64,000 nt of DNA from Aquabacterium sp. CECT 9606 (GTDB lineage Bacteria > Pseudomonadota > Gammaproteobacteria > Burkholderiales > Burkholderiaceae_C): the NCBI RefSeq assembly GCF_918741295.1, contig NZ_CAKKNB010000001.1, positions 310,001 to 374,000 on the forward strand, written 5' to 3'. The notes beneath the pieces are model-generated. The model was given only the letters and a program-made list of their open reading frames with translations. It made no database searches and had not been told where the DNA came from. Positions 9,705-17,306 of the stretch are shown here, piece by piece. A program made the translations under genes and the position numbers. How positions within the stretch are numbered: position 1 is the stretch's first letter; every line of letters starts with the position of its first letter.

Positions 9705-10171
9705 TCAGGCAGCGCAGCAGGAACTTGACTCCTGAAGATGTCGAGTTGATCGTGAGCCTGCTTGACGGATGGGGTGGAGCCCTGACCTGGAAATGGCTGA
9801 TCGACAATGTGGAACGGCGGCTGTTCTTTCGCTACACCCGCCAAGCCCTGCATGCCCATCAGCGCATTCAAGACGCGTTCAAGCTTTGCAAGGAACGTCT
9901 GGCCCGCGCGCCTCGCAAGCCGGGAGAAAAGCACGTGTCGCCGGAGATGCGCGTCCTGATGGAGCGCCTTGCCAGACGAGATGCAGAGGTTGAGCGGCTG
10001 AAGGCGGAGAACCAGCGGCTGATGGAGCAATTCGTTGTCTGGCTGTACAACGCGCAGATCAAGGCTGTCAGCCTAGCCGACCTTAAGAGGCCGCTGCCGA
10101 GAGTGGATAGGGGCCAGACAAAAAGCGAGTTGCGGGTCGTGGGCAGCGGACGGCGACCGTCAAGGACGTGA
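9701..10171 (+). CDS. ginD: Small coiled-coil protein of the mobility operon (GinD-like)
   Basis: This 156-aa protein starts in an ATGA overlap with the third recombinase. The N-terminal part is basic and helical (LTPEDVELIVSLLDGWGG, LTWKWLIDNVERRLFFRYTR). Residues about 85-115 form a coiled coil (LMERLARRDAEVERLKAENQ). It carries no catalytic motif. In GInt islands the fourth gene encodes a small accessory protein required with the three recombinases, probably for DNA binding or synapsis. Tn554 tnpC holds a similar place in another element type. The assignment rests on position, size and coiled coil. Confidence 0.7.
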   Translation: MIRQRSRNLTPEDVELIVSLLDGWGGALTWKWLIDNVERRLFFRYTRQALHAHQRIQDAFKLCKERLARAPRKPGEKHVSPEMRVLMERLARRDAEVERLKAENQRLMEQFVVWLYNAQIKAVSLADLKRPLPRVDRGQTKSELRVVGSGRRPSRT

Positions 10172-10643
10172 AGTTGAGAGCCCGGAGCGATTCAGTTGGC
10201 CTTTTGCTTAATGCTGTGGTGCTTGCCTACTGGCAGTGAATCTTGTCGCGGGCAATCTCTGGAGCTAACGTCGGCAGGAGCCATGTCGCGGTCAGGAGGG
10301 TGCGTTTGACACGTCAAACTTCTTTGGTTTAACTTATGAGAAACGCAGTGAGTGGCAACTTGGCAGCGGTTGCGGTCAGTCGCGCCATTGCGCCTAGCTT
10401 ACGCTCAGTGTCACCAAGCGGTCGTTAGGCTTCGCGACCTCGGGACGCCCTGAGATCAGTTGCACGAGGGACGATCAGACAGTCCGCCCCGGGGCACCAC
10501 CATATCGTGACGCCACAGGACTACTCTGCCCATACAGCGATCACGGCCAGATTGGCAAGGCGTTGAGCGAAGCTGGCAGAGCAGCGGCTCAGACCTATTT
10601 CGTCCGGGCGGGCGCCGAAGAACCAAGGGTTTGGTCGGCTCGG
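10172..10643. other. Gap between the mobility operon and the CBASS operon
   Basis: I see no convincing gene in this 472-bp stretch, into which the recombinase operon and the CBASS operon both converge. It contains a tight inverted repeat, GTTTGAC (10304-10310) and GTCAAAC (10313-10319), two bases apart. A further pair, GCCTAGC (10392-10398) and GTTAGGC (10424-10430), faces each other. Open frames here overlap the CBASS gene antisense and look like shadows. It is the likely seam where cargo was joined to the mobility module. Confidence 0.5.
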
Positions 10644-11810
10644 CTACTTCAGCCGCAACGCCGGCCTCCACTCCGGCGCCTGCCACTCCCACACGTGCAC
10701 CTCCTCAAACGTCTTCGGGAGAAGCAGACGGCCAATCTCGATGCTCGCCGACAGCGGTGTGGCCGGATGAATGTGCACGACACGGGCGCCGGCAGCGAAG
10801 AGATGCTGCAGGAATGCGTTGAAGCTCGTGCGGAACTGCTGCAGGTGCGCCTCTTTACGGATGATGCCGCGTCCAGGGGTTACTGCCGCGAACTCGACCA
10901 CAGCGCGTCCAACGGGGTGCTGTGCTCTGCCTGAGAGGCTCACCACTGCGGAAACTTCCCTTGGAAGCGTCTTCGGAACGTCGAAGATGTACGAAGGCTC
11001 CGGGCAGTCGTCACGAGCATCCCAAAGCCACCTTTCGCCCGGCAGGTCCAGGACGGCTGCCAGCGTCTTGTCGCCGACGAGCGCGCCGAGCTTCATCAGC
11101 ATTGGAATAGGGGCGAATCCGGCGATGGTCAGATGCCCGGCGCCGCCGCGGGTGGTTAGCGCGGGAAGCACTCGCTGCTCGTACTGCTGCGTGAGCGCAC
11201 GCTGGGCGTTCCTCCAGAAGTCCGGGTCGTTGTCCTGGAGGTGGAAGTTGCTCTGGTCGATGTGGACAGCGGTCGATGTCGGAAACAGCTTGAAGTTGCT
11301 GTTCGTAAGCATCGCGTAGTGGATGTCCCGAACCTCGACTACGGGCACGTGGGCGCCAACGGGAAACGACATGATGAGCGGCGTGCTTTCGACTACACCG
11401 GTGGCGGAGTAGATGTGTTCGATGCGCACTTCATGCTCGCGCTTCATTGCACGCAGCTGTTCGGCCGTGAACTCGTTGCTCCGGCCATCGCGGTCGATGC
11501 GGGCATGGCAGTCAAAGCACGCGAGCATCAGGTTGCTCGGGTCAGCGGCGAGCCTCTCAGACTCGCCAGGGACGCCGCGAGCACCTGCGGGGCTGTCGGC
11601 AATGATGTGGGCGTACTCGCCCACCGTGCATTTGGCCTTGGTCAGGAAATCCCGGTCCACCGGCTTGCAGCAGCCCCTGAACTCGCATCGACCGGCCGCA
11701 GCAATCCACAGGTCACGGCGAATCGACGTCGGGATGTAGGCGCGCTCAACTGTCCTGGCCGGGGCCTTCGACTTAGCGCCGCCACTGCTAGGTGCTTTCC
11801 TTGCGGGCAT
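10644..11810 (-). CDS. cap5: CBASS effector Cap5, HNH endonuclease with SAVED domain
   Basis: This 388-aa effector should degrade DNA when its C-terminal SAVED domain binds the cyclic oligonucleotide made by the CD-NTase. The HNH module shows RCEFRGCC (Cys42, Cys47, Cys48), EYAHII (His68), NLMLACFDCHARID (Asn93, Cys98, Cys101, His102). These are the catalytic His/Asn/His and a zinc site. The remaining 220 residues from about 165 fit a SAVED sensor, with VVSLSGR and HIHPATPLSASIEIGRLLLP near the end. Length is normal for Cap5. GGAG precedes the ATG, and the start lies inside the end of cap3 (23-nt overlap). It is the last gene of the operon. The family's DNA cleavage causes abortive infection. 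Confidence 0.9.
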   Translation of the reverse strand: MPARKAPSSGGAKSKAPARTVERAYIPTSIRRDLWIAAAGRCEFRGCCKPVDRDFLTKAKCTVGEYAHIIADSPAGARGVPGESERLAADPSNLMLACFDCHARIDRDGRSNEFTAEQLRAMKREHEVRIEHIYSATGVVESTPLIMSFPVGAHVPVVEVRDIHYAMLTNSNFKLFPTSTAVHIDQSNFHLQDNDPDFWRNAQRALTQQYEQRVLPALTTRGGAGHLTIAGFAPIPMLMKLGALVGDKTLAAVLDLPGERWLWDARDDCPEPSYIFDVPKTLPREVSAVVSLSGRAQHPVGRAVVEFAAVTPGRGIIRKEAHLQQFRTSFNAFLQHLFAAGARVVHIHPATPLSASIEIGRLLLPKTFEEVHVWEWQAPEWRPALRLK

Positions 11811-12285
11811 TTTTTTTCTCCAGCTTCAACTCTCGCAGCGCGCCACGACGACTCAGCGTCCAGACACGAATGCAGTGCGTACCGACGATTGGGAAGAACA
11901 GGCGGTCCCCCTCGTAGGTGTCGCCTGCGACGGCATGCTGCCAGTCGTTCCGGTCAACACAAGACGGCGTGGGGTCATGCTCGGGATGCGTATGCCAAAG
12001 GCCAAGGTAGGCGGAGGTGCTGTGCTCCTTCAGCCACCGCTGGCGAGCCACCTGCTCGTGCATGCGCGACCGGAAGAAATTGAACCGGCTGCGGCGGTCA
12101 GTGTCTTGGGGCGTTGAGACCTCGTCGACGACGACGTCGTGCGAGTCGAGCAGGTGCCGTCCCATCATCACGCCGCCAGCCTCCCTATCCCACCACCGGT
12201 GCTGCGCGAACGCCTGCATCTGCTTGAGGGCGTGCTCTACGATGATGAGGCGCTGCTTGGGCGTCACGCGATAGACCAGGTTCAC
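11788..12285 (-). CDS. cap3: CBASS Cap3, JAMM-type isopeptidase
   Basis: This 165-aa JAB/MPN metalloprotease should remove the CD-NTase from its conjugate, reversing Cap2. The zinc motif is complete: Glu35 in REAGGVMMG, then His98 and His100 in LWHTHP, seven residues, Ser108 and Asp111 (HxHx7SxxD). The start is GTG at 12285, which overlaps the cap2 stop as GTGA and has GGAGGA just upstream. A longer frame exists but runs inside cap2 and is not needed for the domain. The stop lies 23 nt inside cap5. Confidence 0.92.
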   Translation of the reverse strand: MNLVYRVTPKQRLIIVEHALKQMQAFAQHRWWDREAGGVMMGRHLLDSHDVVVDEVSTPQDTDRRSRFNFFRSRMHEQVARQRWLKEHSTSAYLGLWHTHPEHDPTPSCVDRNDWQHAVAGDTYEGDRLFFPIVGTHCIRVWTLSRRGALRELKLEKKNARKEST

Positions 12286-14021
12286 GGCGACGGCTCCTCC
12301 GGTGTGCGACAGTGGCGGCACCGGCGGCCGAACACCATGTGAGTGGCTTCCTCGAACGGCGTCGTCCGTGCCGCCTGGAACCACGGCGTCGTCCGCAAGC
12401 CCTGCTTGGCGGCAGCCGCTCCCTCACCGACCCAGAATCGGTAAGAGGGACTATGCACCTCGTCTCCAGCGGGCACCGAGGTCAACGCTGAAAGCAGATG
12501 CTCGGCAGCCAAGAGGCCAGTCTTTCGCGCTTGGATGGGCCCGAACGGCACGAACGCCCCGGCGCACCCCGTTAGATTGCGAGTAACCGGCTGGTTCGGC
12601 TCGAGAAACGAAGTGCGAGATGCTTGCGAGGGAAGGCCCTCGTCATCCCGATAGGCGCAGTCGAGGCAGCCCTCACCCTTGGTCCACATCAGCACAGAGT
12701 GACCTCCGAGGTCCATGGTCTCCAGCCACGTGAAGACCACCGGGATGTTGTGCCGCCGGCCCTTGAGCACTCGCGAGAACGAACGCTCTACCGAGGGGGC
12801 GCCGAACGCGAATACGACTCCGTCGTAGCGGCGAAGGTCGGCAGTCTTCCACCACTCCTGCGCGGTCGAATTGACCGGGGTAATGCTCAGGCCGGGGTAT
12901 CGACGTTCCAGCGCGAACTGGAGTCCGAAGGGCTTCGGGGTATCGATGTAGAGCGGCTCGAGCAGGTGGCGGAAGACGTTGTCCGCCGAGTACTCGTCGT
13001 AGTCGACCACCGTGAGCTGTCCAACGCCTGCCGCGGCTAACGTATCGACGACAACGCTGCCGACGGCCCCTGCTCCGAGCACGGCCACGTGCTTACCGAA
13101 CAGCTCCAGCGAGGCGCCGCCGCGCTCGCGCATGTAATGGGGCGCATGCCGGCGCATGGTCAGCGGTGTGACTGGCGCACTCTTGTCAATGCCGCCGGCG
13201 CGGGCGCCAAACACTGCGGCGACAAGCGAAAGGCCGCCGGGTTGGCGCGGCACCGAGACCAGGAGTGCCAGCTGCTTGGGCGAATTCTTCGACGGACCGA
13301 GGAGCTGATCCCAGAGCTCCAACTGCTCAGGCGTTAGCCGATGGTGAACCGCCTCGATGAAGGCCGGAGTCAGCTTGTCGGGCTTCGCAGGGGGCAACTC
13401 CAGCGCATCCAGGTGCACGTACAGCGCCCGTTGTGCGGCAAGCTTCTCCTGTCGTACATCCCAGGGCTGGTCGGCTTCGGGTTCGACGAAGTACCAGTTC
13501 GGCGGCTTCAGCCTGGAATTGACGAACCCCTTGACCATCCGCGACTTCCCGTCAACCTCGAGGTAGGCGCGCGAGCGTAGCGAACCGGGCAGGTGCAGCC
13601 AGTATCCCTCGAGTTCATTGAAGAACTCCGCATAACCGGTGGCTGCATCGGCAGCAGACTTTTCGAGCAAGTCGTAGGCCTTCAGAGCGGCGTGAGCCAC
13701 GATTTCCGCAGGGCGGCTCGGGTCCAGCGACAGCCCTTGGCCATCGTCGATACACACGGTCCCTGAATAGCTGACGTGCGCGAGCGGTGAGGTCGGAGAC
13801 TGCGTCGCGACCCACGGGAGGCGCAGGCGCGCCTCCTCGCAGTCGATGTAGAGGGGCCACTTGCGCGTCGCGCCCGTGAGCTCAACGGTCAGGATGGTTG
13901 GCCTCGGTTCCTCCATCCGCACGACTTCAATGCCGCGCAGGGAGCAGGCGGACTTCACCGCGTCGAACGCGGCATCGACCTTCACGGGCCCGCCAACCTC
14001 GGCGGCGACCTTGTCCGTCAA
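12282..14021 (-). CDS. cap2: CBASS Cap2, fused E2-E1 conjugating enzyme
   Basis: This is a 579-aa ubiquitin-transfer-like enzyme. By family it activates the C terminus of the CD-NTase with ATP and conjugates it to a target, which raises nucleotide synthesis. The N-terminal E2-like part carries the predicted catalytic Cys90 in SYSGTVCIDDG. The E1 part has the ATP motif HVAVLGAGAVGS (316-321), VVDYDEYSADN, and predicted active Cys486 in NLTGCAGAF. Cys452/Cys455 and Cys568/Cys571 can form the zinc site. The likely start is TTG 14021, overlapping the CD-NTase stop as TTGA; there is no strong ribosome site, so it probably depends on coupling. Domain content is what separates type II CBASS from other types. 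Confidence 0.92.
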   Translation of the reverse strand: MTDKVAAEVGGPVKVDAAFDAVKSACSLRGIEVVRMEEPRPTILTVELTGATRKWPLYIDCEEARLRLPWVATQSPTSPLAHVSYSGTVCIDDGQGLSLDPSRPAEIVAHAALKAYDLLEKSAADAATGYAEFFNELEGYWLHLPGSLRSRAYLEVDGKSRMVKGFVNSRLKPPNWYFVEPEADQPWDVRQEKLAAQRALYVHLDALELPPAKPDKLTPAFIEAVHHRLTPEQLELWDQLLGPSKNSPKQLALLVSVPRQPGGLSLVAAVFGARAGGIDKSAPVTPLTMRRHAPHYMRERGGASLELFGKHVAVLGAGAVGSVVVDTLAAAGVGQLTVVDYDEYSADNVFRHLLEPLYIDTPKPFGLQFALERRYPGLSITPVNSTAQEWWKTADLRRYDGVVFAFGAPSVERSFSRVLKGRRHNIPVVFTWLETMDLGGHSVLMWTKGEGCLDCAYRDDEGLPSQASRTSFLEPNQPVTRNLTGCAGAFVPFGPIQARKTGLLAAEHLLSALTSVPAGDEVHSPSYRFWVGEGAAAAKQGLRTTPWFQAARTTPFEEATHMVFGRRCRHCRTPEEPSP

Positions 14022-15031
14022 GCGGAGTTGCCGGTGCTGATGACGGCGGGCGCGACCATCTTGGCCATCTCAGCCTTCTCAGGCACCTTGAAGTCGTCGC
14101 CGAACTGCTTCTTCAGCACTTTGCACGCGTCCTCAGGCAGGTCTTCGTCGTAGGCCTCCTGCAGGGCGTCGCGCAGTGACTCGAGCCGCTCCTTGAAGTC
14201 CTTCATCTGCGCAGCGGTGCGCTTCGCCATCAAGTCGGTGTACGGCTGGACCGGCAGCGGCACCTGCAGACGCTCGTGCCACCCACCCTCGTCGCGGTAC
14301 TCGCTGGTGAAGTTGTCGAGCATCGCCTGGACCCAGTCGAGCATCGCCAGCAGGTCGACGGGTTTGCCGGACGTGCTGAAGTTCGGCTTGAACCACTTCA
14401 ACGCCGCCACCGTCAGCGCGATGCTGAGCGGCGCGCCTGAGCCCGAGAACTGCCAATGGCGCCAGCGCTTCAGGTAGCGAATGCAACGGCGGTACTGCGC
14501 GAGTTCTTCCGAGTCGTCGAACGCGCTGCACACCAGCTTGGTCAGACCCTTCGGTTCGGACGCTTCCCAGATGCGGTGCTCCGGGGCGGAGTTCTCCTTA
14601 CCCTTGGCGAGGTAGAGAGTCCCGCTGGCGTCCTGGCTGTAGATGGCCAGGTCGACGTGATAAGCCGTCTTGCCACCGCTGATGTAGTTGACAGTCACGC
14701 ACGGCCGGCGAATCTCGACCGTGCGGAAGTTCGTGTCTACCGCATCGCGTACCTTCTTCTTGAGCACGACCGGGTCGGGGTACTTGTCTTGGTTGCAGTC
14801 GAAGATGAGGCCGACGTCGATGTCGAAGTTGCCGTCCAGGGGCACCACGCCCGTGTGCATCGAGTAACTGCCCTGGTTGAAGTTGGTGAAGGCCGGTACG
14901 TCGTCGCCGAGATTGGCCCTCAGCGCCTTGATGATGGTTTCGCGCTTCTCGCGAAGCGTGGCCTTCTCGTCGTCGTCATCGAAGCAGATGGCCTTGTGAA
15001 AGTCCTCGAACTGCTTTTGCACTGCAGGCAT
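14018..15031 (-). CDS. CBASS CD-NTase (cyclic oligonucleotide synthase)
   Basis: This is the phage-sensing enzyme that makes a cyclic di- or trinucleotide second messenger. The nucleotidyltransferase core has NQGSYS (Gly54-Ser55), FDIDVGLIFD (Asp70 and Asp72) and AYHVDLAIYS (Asp127), the three metal-binding acids. I used ATG 15031 (337 aa), where AGGGA lies 7 nt upstream and homologous proteins usually begin. The frame stays open to GTG 15130 and would add a hydrophobic stretch. The last residues are GNSA; a terminal Gly or Ala is what Cap2 attaches in known type II systems. I do not assign the clade or the nucleotide product. It is first in a four-gene overlapping operon. Confidence 0.92.
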   Translation of the reverse strand: MPAVQKQFEDFHKAICFDDDDEKATLREKRETIIKALRANLGDDVPAFTNFNQGSYSMHTGVVPLDGNFDIDVGLIFDCNQDKYPDPVVLKKKVRDAVDTNFRTVEIRRPCVTVNYISGGKTAYHVDLAIYSQDASGTLYLAKGKENSAPEHRIWEASEPKGLTKLVCSAFDDSEELAQYRRCIRYLKRWRHWQFSGSGAPLSIALTVAALKWFKPNFSTSGKPVDLLAMLDWVQAMLDNFTSEYRDEGGWHERLQVPLPVQPYTDLMAKRTAAQMKDFKERLESLRDALQEAYDEDLPEDACKVLKKQFGDDFKVPEKAEMAKMVAPAVISTGNSA

Positions 15032-15529
15032 CTTCTTGTCCCTGTTGTCAAAGAGCCAGGCCAAGGCCGCCGCGAAGAGTCCGAGACCTAGAAGTGGGTG
15101 CATGAGTGTGAAGTGAGTTCGCGGCTGCACGCATTCTAGCGTGGCTACACACTATATCTGTGGTGCCGGTCAAGCCCAGGCGCTACCTATAGTGTGCTGC
15201 GGCGCAACACGAGCGGACCGGAGAGATGCCCGATATCTTAGCGTTCAGGCAAGAGCTCGCGGGCTAGTGCCCTCCGACACTGCCATCTCCAAGTCGAGCT
15301 GTTCCTACCCGCATTTGGCATTCCCACCATTCACGCCGTCGGCCTGAACGGCTTTGCGCGCCGAGGGAGGATTTCGTCGCCCGTCGTGAAGCTCCATACC
15401 TGGGGCCTGCGCGTCAACATGCAGTCCAGGCGGCTCGATAGTCCGCTATCGACTAGGCTGGTCCCTCGACGAAGGAACCTTGAGTGACCGCAACCAGCCT
15501 GATGGTGAAGTCCGCCGGGGTTCCGCCGC
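15032..15529. other. CBASS upstream region
   Basis: The first 99 bases may encode an N-terminal extension of the CD-NTase. The rest holds no convincing gene. It should carry the CBASS promoter, reading leftward. An imperfect inverted repeat lies here (listed separately). No regulator gene such as capW or capH is next to it. Confidence 0.5.
15144..15200. promoter_or_regulatory. Inverted repeat upstream of the CBASS operon
   Basis: GCTACACACTATA (15144-15156) faces TATAGTGTGCTGC (15188-15200); 11 of 13 positions match as an inverted repeat, including an unbroken CACACTATA arm of nine bases. The arms are 31 nt apart. It lies just upstream of the possible GTG start of the CD-NTase and could be an operator or part of a promoter. 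No binding protein is evident. Confidence 0.4.
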
Positions 15530-15970
15530 TCATACCTTGGCGAGGAAGGCCGCCGCATCACCCGCTTCACACTTCCAGTCTGCGAAGACCCCGACGAGAT
15601 TGCATTCCACGCAGTGGCAAGCGATGTAGTACCAGCGCACGTCATGTGTGCCCTCGTACACGGAGACGCCGGACATCAGCTCGAACACCTCGTTCTCGCA
15701 CACGCACTCGTGCGCCTCGGGAACGGCTTCTTCGACGTAGTCAGCGCTGTCGCCCATCAGGTGTTCCTGCCCGCAGTCGGTGCAGGTGCGGATTGCCACG
15801 CCGGCTTCTTCATCGGTTTGCAGCGCGAAGGTCCGGCACCCGCAATCGCATTTGGACGCGGCAAACCGGACGGCTTCATGGCGATTCGCAGCGCTGTAGC
15901 TGCGCAGCTCGGCTTGGGTGTCGCCAGACGTCGTCCCGTACCAGAACTCCCCTTTCTTCGTCAGTGCCAT
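15530..15970 (-). CDS. Uncharacterised zinc-ribbon-like protein
   Basis: This 146-aa protein carries several cysteine pairs: CDCGC near residue 39, CTDCG near 65, CVCEN near 90, and CHCVEC, WKC further on, an arrangement suggesting one or two zinc ribbons. Many acidic residues lie between them. I chose ATG 15970 because GGAG lies 8 nt upstream; the frame stays open to 16099 but without support. It has the same orientation as the CBASS operon and sits about 400-500 bp ahead of it. No function can be assigned. It might be an accessory gene of the island or an unrelated passenger. Confidence 0.6.
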   Translation of the reverse strand: MALTKKGEFWYGTTSGDTQAELRSYSAANRHEAVRFAASKCDCGCRTFALQTDEEAGVAIRTCTDCGQEHLMGDSADYVEEAVPEAHECVCENEVFELMSGVSVYEGTHDVRWYYIACHCVECNLVGVFADWKCEAGDAAAFLAKV

Positions 15971-16468
15971 TGATGCTGCTCCATTCTTCAAGGTGGGCTT
16001 CCCGGCAGGCCTGACGCCAAGCTCGCCCCTATCATCTGTATTTTGCCTGGAGGTCGGCGAATCGTCGTAAAGGGCCCGGATCGGGGTGGTCGCCGACAAG
16101 GGCTGCAGACATCCTTAAATGCCGAGTCTTGTGGATTGCAACCATCCGGCGGCCTCCGATTCGAATGGCTCACATCAGCCCGGAGCCGAGACGCATTGGA
16201 GACCGGCAGGTGTGCAGCGGTTGCTGCCCATGGGGGGATAGGCCGGGTATGCACGGTACCGGTCCTTTTGCGGCCATCCGCCGAAGTCCGTCGCGGTAGC
16301 GCAAATGAGTGGTGCAAGCGGAAATTGACTGAGACAAAGCCGCATGTGTCTAACAAGATGACCGGTTGCTCGCGAAGTCCGTCCGGGTCGGCTCCGATCA
16401 CTCTCAAGAGGCGGGGCCGAAGGCGCCTTGACTAACTGGGGTGCTCGTCATTTCGAGGCACCGCTTCG
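15971..16468. other. Intergenic stretch in the island cargo
   Basis: I see no gene here. Frames on both strands are short and lack coding character or ribosome sites. The stretch separates the zinc-ribbon gene from the nuclease-like gene, both on the minus strand. It may hold a promoter for the former. Confidence 0.4.
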
Positions 16469-17029
16469 CTACCACTCAGCCTGTCGTCCATGCAGATGGA
16501 TCTTCTTGCCTGATTTGCCAGCGATAGAGCAAGGAGCGCCTTCTTTCAAGACCTCGTCCAGGCCGACGATGTAGATGTCCCGACCCTGACTCGACTTCGG
16601 GATCACAATGAAAATGACCAGAACGCGAGTTGCGTCAGCGTTATTTTCCGTCATCCACTTTTCTGTAACGCAATACTTCTTTATCTCTGCGTCGGTTATG
16701 CAGAAGGCACGATCATCCGAGATATCACGGTGCTTTGCATCAAACAGTAGAACGATCTCTTGTCCTCCGTGAATCCATTTGGCAATGAAGTCCGGCCGCT
16801 TGCCTCCGCGCGTTTGTAGTTCCTCGTTGAATTGCCGCGCGGACTGGTCAACACGTAGATGCTCAATCTCACGAGAAACTAACCAAGCCTCGGCATAGCT
16901 CTCCCCTTGCTCGCCGTCAGCGACCCACTCTTCTTGACGCCTTTTATCGAGCTCTTTTTTTTTCTCGAATTCCACTCGGAAATGCTGAAAGACAGCAGCA
17001 TTCCGCTTCGGACCTTGTGATTGCACCAT
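16469..17029 (-). CDS. Putative PD-(D/E)XK-fold nuclease-like protein
   Basis: This 186-aa protein has a highly charged helical N terminus, then the motif RPDFIAKW followed eleven residues later by LLFDAKHRD. An Asp followed by (D/E)xK, here DAK, is the active-site pattern of the PD-(D/E)XK nuclease fold. A later strand VLVIFIVIPKSSQGRDIYIVG fits the fold core. The first ATG at 17035 sits only 2 nt from AGGAGG, so the second ATG at 17029, with 8 nt spacing, is the likely start. Codon use is more AT-rich than the CBASS genes, which suggests separate acquisition. A defence role is plausible from context but is not shown. Confidence 0.6.
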   Translation of the reverse strand: MVQSQGPKRNAAVFQHFRVEFEKKKELDKRRQEEWVADGEQGESYAEAWLVSREIEHLRVDQSARQFNEELQTRGGKRPDFIAKWIHGGQEIVLLFDAKHRDISDDRAFCITDAEIKKYCVTEKWMTENNADATRVLVIFIVIPKSSQGRDIYIVGLDEVLKEGAPCSIAGKSGKKIHLHGRQAEW

Positions 17030-17306
17030 CGTCATGCCCTCCTATTAATCGCAAGACGCGACTACCCGGCCGATATCTCACTGTCGATGTGATCTCAATT
17101 GCTGGAGAAGCGAGGGACTCTAGCATTGGTGCCTTTCAGCGCGTGTCGGGTTTCGGCCAGAAGCGGAAGTCTACGAGAGGCTGATTCGTTGCACCGGTTA
17201 GCGACTACAGCGGATTCCGGCCTGCCTCCGAGTCAGTGGCATGGAAAAAGGGGCGGGCAGCCGAGCAACGCTGCGGTAGGATTCAAACAAACTCGCCAAA
17301 TATCAA

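Noticed and set aside
4959-10171. Recombinase-in-trio (RIT) element or Tn554-like transposon
   Set aside because: RIT elements have three smaller recombinases and no fourth gene; Tn554 has two recombinases plus TnpC. Three large recombinases plus one small coiled-coil gene fit GInt better.
10392-10430. GCCTAGC...GTTAGGC resembling an integron attC site
   Set aside because: The left core lacks the conserved AAC, the span of 39 bp is shorter than usual attC sites, and there is no integron integrase or cassette gene around.
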